In this document: positions 11,023 through 20,229 of the stretch, piece after piece | How positions within the stretch are numbered: position 1 is the stretch's first letter | Layout of the letters: every line of letters starts with the position of its first letter | Assembly: GCF_021130785.1 (NCBI RefSeq) | Contig: NC_060208.1 | Location: 170,370,501 to 170,434,500 of the forward strand | Direction: 5' to 3' | Source: Homalodisca vitripennis | Taxonomy: Eukaryota; Arthropoda; Insecta; Hemiptera; Cicadellidae | Length of the DNA: 64,000 nucleotides | The notes under the pieces: generated by a model | What the model was told of the DNA's origin: nothing | What the model saw: the letters and a program-made list of their open reading frames with translations, nothing else | Databases searched by the model: none | Position numbers and translations under genes: made by a program

Positions 11023-11811
11023 AGCCTCACAAACACAACCATTACCATTACCCTACACTAATTTCCATTATAACAAGTAAAATAAAATCAAATTTTCCTT
11101 GAAATTCCATTTATTTCAATCAAAACAAAAACTAAACAGTAAAATACAAGTATCTTATTATTGAAAATAGAAAAAAAAAGTTATTTTTCACACATGTACC
11201 ACTTTCAATGTTTATTAAAGTTCTTTTCAGAAAGTATTCACTTTACTTGTTAGCACAAGAAGTGCTTACCGTGACATTTAGAATTGCATTTTTAAATTTG
11301 ATTTTACACATTTGCAAGATCTGCCCGAACACTTCTTCTTGCATCCACATCTGATGAAACCTTGTTTGGACCCGGATGACTTCATTGCTTCTTTACGGAC
11401 ATTGAGCTGTTCATCAGGTACATCGATGTTATTAATAAATTTATTAGGGAGCTACCTGGAAACTGGTTTCTGGAAAACTGTTTTGTCAAGAACTCCATGC
11501 TTTTGTACCAAGGTATAGGAATCATCGTTCTTATTTATTACAACAGCCATTACATTTCTTGGAGCTAGTCGGCCCGGTCGACATCAGGAATGTTTACCAA
11601 AACGTTATCGCCGACTGAGACTGGAGTTAATTTTCTTTCAGTACGCTTTAACATTTTGGCTGCCTGACTTTTCAATGCAGTTACACAGTTTTCTCGTATT
11701 GTGTCTATGGCAGATTTTCTTGAGCAAAGAGTGCACAAAGGTAAGCCTAGGTCTTCGTTATTTAAAACTTCATAATGTATGTGCTGACCACATTCAAAAC
11801 AGCTGTTTGCT

Positions 11812-11861
11812 TTGTCACAATCTATTGCTTTTGTCACAATCTATTGCTTTGTCACAATCTA
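11812..11861. repeat. Short tandem repeat inside the transposase gene
   Basis: About three copies of an 18-19-bp unit (TTTGTCACAATCTATTGC), with one extra base in one copy. On the minus strand it encodes repeats of an acidic DCDKAI-type peptide between the integrase core and the C-terminal domain. Confidence 0.75.
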
Positions 11862-12644
11862 TATTACAGAGTGTTAAGTTATCGCTGGACATAGTTTCTT
11901 TTTCCACGTGTTCATTGTTTTCTACAGTCCTTGTCAAAATCTCCGAAGCATCTTCATCCACAGCATTTATTTCTTCGTTGTCCTTCTTCATTAAAACTTT
12001 TTTCAAGCTTAGAGAACTCTCCTTCTAGTTCTTCCTCAGTAGTTTATTTTTTTTTACGACGTCGGCTGTCAAAGGGGAATCTAATAATCCATTTTTTCTG
12101 TGGTGAACCAAACATTGCCTCATAAGGGGTTCTCTTGATCCCACTGTGGTAACTGTTGTTCTTAGTATTCTGAATGATCCTGAGACCATTTGCCCATCCT
12201 GAGGTGTTGTTATCAGTCATCCAAGCCACAAGACTATCTCGAACGTCTTGATTGGCCCGTTCGACAGACCCTTGCCTCTGCGAGTGTCTTGGTATTTCCA
12301 TGTACTAGTTTTATGGCACTCCATTTACTGGCTAGGTTCTCGATAACCCTGAAAACCGTACCATTACCATTACAAAAATACTAAATTCTAGGGTGGAATC
12401 TTTTCACTACAGTAATTTGTTTTTACCACTTACCCGGTTTACAAAATTCCCGTCCATTATCACTGTGAAGTATGTATGGAGCCCCAAATAAGCAAAATAT
12501 ATCCAAAAGGATGTCGGATACTTCATCAGCAGTTTTAGTTTTTCAAGGGGACGTAGAAACAACAAACTTGGTGAGATGATCTTGATAATTAAGGATAAAC
12601 TTGTATTCGCCGTCAGGCTCTGATTGCATATCAATTAGATCCAC

Positions 12645-12801
12645 CTAAAATACAATAAAAAATACATAAATCGACTCAACATAAATGTTATGTCAACTAT
12701 ACCATATACCTCATTATAACAACTGCCAGTGCGTAATACGCTTAGGTATTTGTCAGCAAAGGAGAAACTGTCTTATTTAGAGAAATGCTATGATATCTTA
12801 C
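12645..12801 (-). other. Probable intron in the transposase gene
   Basis: On the minus strand the donor GTAAGATA follows CTGCCAG, and the acceptor TTGTATTTTAG precedes GTGGATC. Removing 157 bases joins an NSRCQ codon run directly to VDLIDMQ, as expected from the protein family. The removed segment has stops in the reading frame. Confidence 0.6.
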
Positions 12802-13459
12802 CTGGCAGCGTGAATTTAATGCTGTCATAATGATGGGTTTTAACAACCAGCCCTTTACTTTTTGACTTTTTCTTAAGTGCGCAAGGTTCGCAAAGATCCA
12901 AATATATTTTAATTACCTCCCTGGTAATGTTACAAAAATTTCTTTTTTAGCTCGGCTTCCATAGCTTTTTTCTTTTTTATGACCAACTCGTAAGTGAGCT
13001 GAATGAATTGTGTCCATACATTTGATCAATGCGACAGAAATATTTTATATCTGTCATTTCTTCAGTTGTTTTTTCAATCAACATTTCTTTTATCACCAAT
13101 GTTTATGACATCAAAACCGATTGATTCGGCGATAATCTTTAGACATCAAGGACTGACCATTTTTCCTCTTCTGTTTTGCCTCCTTTACTTCGCTGATAAT
13201 TTCTTCATAGCGTGGCTCCTCGATAATAAAATTTCGACTTGTGAGACCATTCTTCTTGGACATCAGATCTTTCCAATTTACTGTGAAATTGATTCCTTCA
13301 TTTCAAACAAAATCACAAAACACAACAGCACTTTAAAATAAGTCAACACACACGCCACTTACGCACAGAACAAAAGAAAAACTGCTTGTGTATAACGACA
13401 GTGCACTAAATGTCAATGAAAATAGACAGTAGGCCTATTTGTTGCTAACAGTGACGATA

Positions 13460-13479
13460 GTGGGGGGGGGGGGGGGGGG
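13460..13479. repeat. Poly-G run
   Basis: A run of about 18-20 G lies between the gene and the right inverted repeat, a simple repeat that can form a G-quadruplex. Confidence 0.9.
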
Positions 13480-13517
13480 CGCATGTCCTCGACCTGCACG
13501 TCTGGACTGTGGGAAAC

Positions 13518-13807
13518 GGAATTTCGGCGTTTGCGCAAATTACAAATACCCACAACCCGACGTGGGCAAATTAGATTACCCACGTCGGGTTATGGGTATT
13601 ATGGTTTTGCTCAATCTCCGATGAACGTGTTTATTTCGTCTCTTGAGTACTTTCGCTTACCCACAACGCGTTCTGGGTATTTCTCGCTTCGGGCCAATGT
13701 CCGAAAAAAATGCTCAATCCGCGACGTGGGTAATTCACGTTGTCCACAATCGCGGAGTGAGTAAAAAATTTCGGACATTGTCCGAATTCCGGTGTTTGAG
13801 TGTAACA
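13518..13807 (-). repeat. Right terminal inverted repeat of the Ginger-like element
   Basis: This is the reverse complement of 10742-11022 with few differences. It repeats the 17-bp dyad (13770-13786) and the 52-nt hairpin (13547-13598). ORFs read through either repeat mirror each other and are not genes. Confidence 0.85.
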
Positions 13808-13924
13808 TATACAAATTTAATTAACGTAAATAAAAGTCGTTTTGAACAGGTATTTGGTCTTCCTATCATATGTTAGTTTGGTTATTTGAACGCATATGTG
13901 ATAGATACGGCCAAGTACAAAATA

Positions 13925-14037
13925 ATTGAATCGTAAAAAGTAAGGGCTTCTGTGGTGTAATGGGAAGCACATTCACACCGGCAAGTGAAAGATCCGGGGT
14001 CGAGTCCCGGCAGAGCAAGTACTTTTTGTGATTCAAT
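13925..14037 (+). repeat. tRNA-like sequence on an 18-bp inverted stem
   Basis: From 13946 a tRNA-like fold can be drawn. It has acceptor strand GCTTCTG, A box TGGTGTAATGG, anticodon stem TTCAC/GTGAA, and a T arm CCGGG-GTCGAGT-CCCGG with a B box. The sequence most resembles valine-type tRNAs. The anticodon loop is eight bases (13977-13984) and the outer acceptor pairs fail, so a working tRNA is doubtful. The whole is enclosed by ATTGAATCGTAAAAAGTA (13925-13942) and its near-complement at 14020-14037, matching at 16 of 18 positions. A tRNA pseudogene or SINE caught in a fold-back is likely. Confidence 0.5.
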
Positions 14038-14048
14038 GTTTATTGAAA

Positions 14049-14092
<44 letters not shown>

Positions 14093-14104
14093 TTTCAATA
14101 AACA
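14037..14104. repeat. Palindrome with TA core
   Basis: The arms TGTTTATTGAAATG (14037-14050) and CATTTCAATAAACA (14091-14104) are exact complements flanking (AT)20. The whole can form one 68-nt hairpin. Confidence 0.9.
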
Positions 14105-14246
14105 TATAATATATATGTGTTTAGAGGCTTTTTTATAGAAAGTGATTGTGAAATTTCAAAAGTGACATCTATTTTAATGCCCCTAAATGCTGGACGTTTA
14201 GTTAGTTACATGTTGTAATTTGCGTACTTTGTATAGCAAATCGGAA

Positions 14247-14249
<3 letters not shown>

Positions 14250-14290
<41 letters not shown>

Positions 14291-14489
14291 GGTGAGGGTG
14301 AGAGGGGGAGGTGAGAGGGGAGAGGGGGAGAGGGGGAGGGAGGGGGAGAGGGTGTGAGGGGGGAGGGAGAGAGGTTGTGAGGGGAGAGGGGGAGAGGGGG
14401 AGGGAGGGAGGGAAAGGGGGGAGGGAGGGAGAGGGGGAGAGAGGGAGGGAGGGATGGACGGAGGTGAGGGGGAGGGGGAGAGGGAGAGT
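14250..14489. repeat. AG / G-rich low-complexity tract
   Basis: Pure (AG)n at 14251-14281 grades into GGGGAGGGAG-type purine sequence. ORFs across it on either strand are products of composition. Confidence 0.95.
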
Positions 14490-14717
14490 AAAAATTGTCA
14501 ATGGATAAATATATTTTAAGTAGCTATGAATGAAACCAACTAGTATTCTATGTTAATTAAATTATTTTACTTTTGGTTTTTCTACTTTGACTTACTTCTA
14601 ACTTTTATATTTGTACTTATTTTATTACTCATTTATTTTCTTTAATTATCAAACTATATACTGTTACACAACCTTGATCATATTATATCATGCATTAAAT
14701 TACCGTTCCAGACGGCG

Positions 14718-14905
14718 CATCTCCAGGCGTGGTAATGCGAGAACTGAACGTTACTGAGCAGAAGGTAAAGGGCGAGAAGGACTCAGTTAATGCGCTCAGA
14801 GCTGAGAAGATTTGCCCTTCTTAAGGCTTCCAACGGAGCTTTTCACCTGTCTATCAGTCTTCTGCTCTTTTGTATAACGTTATTACTCGTATGTCATGAA
14901 TACTT
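14718..14905 (+). other. Conserved core of family B
   Basis: This block matches 52508-52700 strongly while the flanks of that copy do not match. Shared strings include CGAGAACTGAACGTTACTGAG, CTCAGTTAATGCGCTCAGAG and CTATCAGTCTTCTGCTCTT. The last contains TCAGT, the arthropod initiator core. A promoter or a discrete small element is possible; neither is shown. Confidence 0.5.
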
Positions 14906-17900
14906 TTCCCATGTTTTCCATACATGTTATACCAGTCCTTACAGAAATTACTCAAGAGTGTTGAGAAATGGTAGAGTATTAACTGAAAAGAAGAAGACAG
15001 GCTTTAGTACCTTGTAGAAAGATACGAGTGAGTTTATTTGGTTACGTACGTTTGTAATAAGTTAGTTTCAACATACCCTATTGTCAAATTAAGCGTCATG
15101 GTGATAATGTATTTACGGTAACGGTGACAAAACTATATTATGTTGGCTTGATCACATATTTAGTTATTTGTTCAATACTAATGAAACCCACAGTTATATC
15201 GGTGTGATAAAACAAGAAACTACATGTCTTTTGCTAGCGTACAGTATATTTATTTTATTATTTGTATTTTTCAATAAGTTATTGTAAATTAATATTTAAG
15301 GACCCTTCAATAGGAAAACTCAAAGAGGAGTGTTTTTTAAATATGTATCCTGTGAATAACTTATAGAATAATTATTACTATTAATCATTACCATTAAACA
15401 CTAGTCGTTAACCACGGCTTTTGTACACAATTTTGTGGACTTTGCACGTGTATGAGGACTTCTGGTTGTAGTGAATTGTAATTACTATGACAATAAATGA
15501 GTTTTCTAATGAAACAATCAAGAAAATACATATTCATTGTCACTGTAATTTACGCCGACTTTAGCTTATTAAGTAAGCCATTGTTGATTTTCCCTTGTTC
15601 CTCCAATACATACACAGGTTTTTGAAGCCTACTTTTGTGAAAAGACAACTAAGAAAGGTTTTATAACAGTCTAACAGGTTAAATTTGTAATAACATTTTT
15701 TTAAGATAGTAGCTTTGATATCTTATAGTGTTTGATATTTGTATTACAGCATAGACCAAGCACTGCTTAATTAATATTTGCTCAAATTTACAGTAAAAAA
15801 TATATTTTTATTTAAATATTTAATTTTCTTATCTGTATATTTTCTTACTCTGTGCTCAAAAGCGGTTGCAGAGAAGTTGGAAATAAGATGTATTGTTACT
15901 ATCTGGCTTATTATATGCTTTCAAGAGTGTAAAGGTAAACAAATAGAAATTAGTGGCTATATTTATAAAAAATGTTGTTGTACAATCATGTTGTTATAAT
16001 ACCATAATGTTCACACAAAATGTTTGATTATATTTAACAGGATTTTTCATTTAATAAAATGTGTTTGTTGTAATATATATTTAGAGATTTTCACAAGATT
16101 AGAAACCATTGAGGTATAAACTAGATTGATTTTAGGAATAGGAATAGGCCTATATGTTAACTAGTAAACTCTAGAATGCCTATGTAATATTTATTGATGG
16201 TGGGTTTGATAGTACACGCGTAAGTGTGTAACTAAAGTAGAAATAATATGTGCACCTCTGTTTTATTTTACTGAAAAATGCGGAGAGATGTTTATTAATT
16301 TATTTCTTCCACTGTATACATTTGGGAAATTCAGCTCAACTAACTAGTTTTCTATAGTGCCAAGACATTTTAATAAATTGAGGTTATACATGCTCACATA
16401 CCAGGTCACTTCCTCTCCCCTCATCACTAATGTATCAAGTGTGGAAACATACCGCGCCACGAAATTCATAGCAGTTTGTGTGTTTCATCTTTAGCATTTT
16501 ACATCCCCATCAGACTGTGAAATACTCACTACCAGTGGCGTGAACTAAGTTCATGGTTGAAGGGTGGCTCAGGATCCCATGGGAATCTCTATAGCCACTC
16601 ATCTCTATAGGTCTCCTGGCTAGTGTTGAGGGATCAAAATTTAATACTTAGTGTTATTCATTACTTAAAAAACAATACAAATTTTAATAAACGTCTCCCT
16701 TCAAAAAGAAAAGAAAAGCGTCTGCTTCTTTACCTCTAAAGAGAGCTAGCCCTCTATAATGAAATTTAAAAACATTTTTAGATTCCCGACCAGGGTGTAT
16801 TCGTTTGCATGTTAGGAGATAGCTAGGATTATCAGTTACTGATTAGATCAAGACACTCTCCCGAAAGTACAGTTTTTATGGTAATGGAACCACCTTCTTG
16901 TCTTGCACGATCGCTTGCTGAGAAGTCAAGTAGTTAGTTTCAGTTTGTAGTACTGCCAGTAAGGTTCTGCCTCGTGCGGCAGCTACACACGGTAGGAGTG
17001 TGTGCAAGTAAATATTGACTGATAACGTTCATATTTGTGCATGTAAGGTAAACATCTCACATAATCTGAGGTAACAGACAACTCACATGATTACATGTTG
17101 ACTTCTGGTAACAAACAGGAATACATGGATATGTATGGAGGAGACTAGCAGGAAATATATGTAATCTCGTGGCAGAGTCAAAAAAATCTTGACTTGGTTG
17201 AAAACTTATCAGGACTTGTTAGAGATGTTATACAAAAAGGTAGTTTAGTAAGCAAGAGAAGTAATGCCCTAGAAGTCGCATTAAGCTTAATGTTAACAAT
17301 TTACAGGAATAGAACAGCCGTACCAGCACGACCTGTAGTGATAATAGACAAAAACGTTGAAAACAGGATTTATTCTCCGTCAGAGACATCTAGATTTCAC
17401 ATATTCACGACGTTAGAGCCGAATTATTTAACATTGATTTGTCCTAACTCTATAAAAATACTGGAAATGTCGAGACATTAATTCCTTCCTCCTTCCTCCC
17501 AATATTTTCAGTCAGGGTACATTCCAGAGTTTCTGAAAACCTATAACATATTTCTAATCTTAATGAAAGGTACGAAAGTAACAAATACCCGGACGAATAG
17601 GTTTTATGAGTTGTATTTGAGAGATAAAAAGCGATTCCTCTTTAGGCTAGACAACCTGAGTCTAAAGTAGAAGTGCTCATTAACCACGTAAAGCAGCTTT
17701 AAACTGAATAAACCAAAATCGAAACAATGAAGACTATTAAACAAATGAATTTAATAACAAATTCGTTTATTTCCTGCGAGATAGCAATTGGAAAATCTGA
17801 AAAAATGCATAAACAATAATTCTTTATTTTACTTTATTATCTGTCGAGTATATAAAGCTGATCTACGTCACCTAGTGAAAAAAATCTATATCTTTTTACA

Positions 17901-19050
17901 TCGTTTATCTAGCGCTATTTGAATTATAGTTCCGTAATTAGACCGGTAGCTATGTGTGTTTACTGTGCTTGAGTATAAAACTAAGATTTTTATCTAGTCA
18001 AGTAACATCATTCATGTAGGACTTACATTATAAATAGCTGTCACAGAAGTTCAAAGGCCATATATTTGCGGTAAAACACCTAGAACAATATTGGAGTATC
18101 GAATAAACGTCATGACATCTCTTTTCATTGTTCCTGGAATAATAATTATTGCAAACATTATTCGTTGATTACAAAAATAAATATAGACGCATCATATACT
18201 CCATTAATTCCTTTTATAAATTGTTTTCTCTCGAAGTATAAATTGGGATATTTTACTAAAACATACACCATGTCTTGCATTTTTTTATATTTTATGTTGC
18301 TTTTTACAGGCTTTTAATATTTTCCCGATATTCTTGAAAATACATTCTAGGCAAAATGATTACCTAACTGTCACACATAGTAATTATTTGTTTATTGAGT
18401 TTTAAAGCTAACAACCTAATTACCGAGTAAGAGCATTAGTAAAATATCTTTGATCTAGAACTGTTAGTTTTGTAAAACATGTTTAATGCTATAAATAACA
18501 AAAATAGTTTAACAAATAGTATAATAATCTGTGTTCTTTTTGAAACTAAGCTAACCTTAAAAACTATAGTTCACTTTTAACTTCTTTGTAAAAATTTTTT
18601 AACAAGGGGTATTTAATTTTTACTCAAGATGCGCTTCTATAGACTACAGGATATTACTATAATATTAACTATTTATAATAATAAACCAGTATCATAATAA
18701 CAGTTTGTCATATAATTATTGTAGATCTTACTTATTTTCTGAGGTACTACAAAGCTGACTAAAGAATCGTATTTATGTATATGAGGTTTTAGTCACTGGT
18801 TTTTAACCTAAATACGATTTTTTTCTGAATAGAAATAAAATTAGCTACTTAATTTTCTTACAAATTTAATTATAGTAAGAAGAAGTAAGTACTTGAGGTA
18901 CTTCCGAGTATTTTTAACAGGTAAGAAATTTATGCTTTACTTATAAGATGAAAGGTAGAGTGTTTTATTTAGCACAGATACACAAATATAGCTGTAAGAA
19001 GACAAAGATAGAAATCAAGGAAGCGTAAAGGTTAGGTGAATCTCCAGAAG

Positions 19051-19230
19051 CTGAGAAAACATTATAACTCACCGCAACAATGACGTATAGGCGATAATAT
19101 CGTCACAGACCCTCTCACAGTGTCTTGGCTGAGGAAACATTATAACTCACCGTAACAATGACATATAGGCGATAATATCGTCACAGACCCTCTCACAGTG
19201 TCTTGTCTGAGGAAACATTATAACTCACTT
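19051..19230 (+). repeat. Minisatellite, 78-bp unit, just over two copies (B1)
   Basis: Units start at 19051, 19129 and 19207 with CTGAG(A/G)AAACATTATAACTCAC. They are the same repeat as the large array at 21218-22612, at the same position within the duplicated segment. Confidence 0.9.
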
Positions 19231-19260
19231 TAGCATTAGAAATACACCAGCTTCAACCGT

Positions 19261-20229
19261 GATTGAAGGATATAAGGGCCTGTACTATCAGCTGATAGAA
19301 ACTAGTATCCTCCGCATATGACGTCACTTGTCTTCGCACGAGCTACAGTATCCGCCTCCGGTCGCCTCTCTACATAAACTACCCACGCTACCCACGCTTA
19401 CGTGGGTTTTATTGTTGTATCATTGAATGTTGCAGGTTTCCACTATTTTTAATATCTGTAATATCCTTTTTATTTTGTGGATTTATACTATGTACTTTCC
19501 TGTATTTACTGTGATCCTTATAATAGAATGGTAGTCCACACGTAGTTTTAATTACACCAGTGTACTACACCGTTCAAAAAAATATTTGCTACAAAAGAGA
19601 AATATTTACCACGCAGAATAAATAGCCATGTAGAAGTATATAGTATACTAAAATTAGAAGTTAAAAATCGGTTAACAAAAATGGGTATTGTGAAGATAAT
19701 GTACATAAGGACGAACGCGGAACGTCGATAAACATCCTGAGGAGGATTATTACCGTGATAGCTGAGCTACTGATAAAAAACTCTCTCTTCAGTCGTGATA
19801 ATATGTAAAATGGTGGTCTACATCATACTACTAGTTATTGTTAATATAAGAATACATTAATCGTACATAATGATTGCACATACTCGTAATAGTTTAACAT
19901 TATAATTTATAACATTTACATTTACATTTATAATGTGAATTTGTAACAACTTAGTAAAACTAACCTTCACTGTTCTCTACCAATCTTGACGTTAGTTTAT
20001 TATTTGAGTTGATCTAAATCGTTCATAATTCACAAAAATATTTGAACTATATTTCCTTAATCACGTCTAATCTGGTACGAATATTTAAATGGTATTCTTT
20101 GTCTAACAATTCCCAAAATTCAGTACTACTGATGTTAGTAAAGAGAAAAACTTTCTGTGGAATGTAACAACGATAAATACCGGTGCAAGAGCGTCAACTA
20201 CTCCCATATCGGCGATATACGGGTATATC
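19261..20229. other. Spacer between copies B1 and B2
   Basis: No gene is recognised. A GC-richer patch at 19330-19410 contains CCCACGCTTACGTGGG, a small hairpin. The rest is AT-rich and featureless. Confidence 0.4.

Larger units (their letters stand above)
11250..13263 (-). pseudogene. Integrase-type transposase pseudogene (Ginger / KRAB-A-domain-2-like family)
   Basis: Read on the minus strand, a plausible start is the ATG at 13263. The N-terminal region is lysine-rich, with SKDYRRINRFDV-type sequence. An integrase zinc-binding motif follows, with the two histidines in AHLRVGH at 12978-13005 and the CEPC pair at 12878-12892. A likely intron, GT at 12801 to AG at 12645, restores the phase into VDLIDMQSEPDGEYKF. 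The DDE residues are D in VDLIDMQ (about 12640), D in HSDNGREF (12461-12459) and E in QGSVERANQD (12262-12260). A second possible intron lies at 12433-12349. The C-terminus ends in a cysteine cluster (CGCKKKC...CKC, about 11265-11355), as in relatives often annotated as SCAN or KRAB-A-domain proteins. Defects: an in-frame TGA at 12545-12543, and single-base frame breaks near 13128, 12445, 12300, 11580 and 11290. A diagnostic search would be BLASTX against Ginger transposases. Confidence 0.8.
10742..13807 (-). mobile_element. Ginger-like DNA transposon, 3.07 kb, degenerate
   Basis: The element begins TGTTACACTCAAACACCG and ends with the inverse, CGGTGTTTGAGTGTAACA. It is flanked on both sides by TATA (10738-10741 and 13808-13811), a 4-bp target duplication. 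Terminal inverted repeats of about 280-290 bp enclose a minus-strand gene with a retroviral-type integrase (zinc-binding HHCC motif and DDE core). TGT...ACA ends, a 4-bp duplication and an integrase-derived transposase are together the established hallmarks of the Ginger group. The TATA duplication sits in TA-rich DNA, so it could partly be chance. The gene carries stops and frame breaks, so this copy cannot move by itself, but the ends look well preserved. Confidence 0.85.
14718..19260 (+). repeat. Family B long segment, copy B1
   Basis: Collinear similarity to about 58960-63680 (B3) can be followed through many anchors. Examples are the AAATATTGACT block near 17010 / 61720, GGTAACAAACAG near 17108 / 61835, CTGATCTACGTC near 17860 / 62135, and GCGTAAAGGTTAGGTG near 19024 / 63110. 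The part from about 17940 onward is also similar to B2. B3 carries about 1 kb (roughly 60050-61070) that has no match here. No shared intact ORF was found; the 95-codon ORF at 17194-17481 lacks an ATG and is broken in B3. This is a duplicated non-coding block or a long old repeat. Confidence 0.65.

Noticed and set aside
10688..11048. ORFs of 63-143 codons in the left end of the Ginger-like element
   Set aside because: They mirror ORFs at 13439-13876 because they are read from inverted repeats with strong dyads.
11675..12384. Plus-strand ORFs across the Ginger interior
   Set aside because: They are shadows of the minus-strand transposase gene, which has the recognisable motifs.
13946..14017. 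Functional tRNA gene
   Set aside because: The anticodon loop has eight bases and the outer acceptor pairs do not form.
17194..17481. 95-codon ORF in copy B1
   Set aside because: It lacks an ATG start, and the homologous stretch in B3 (about 61920-62100) has indels and stops.
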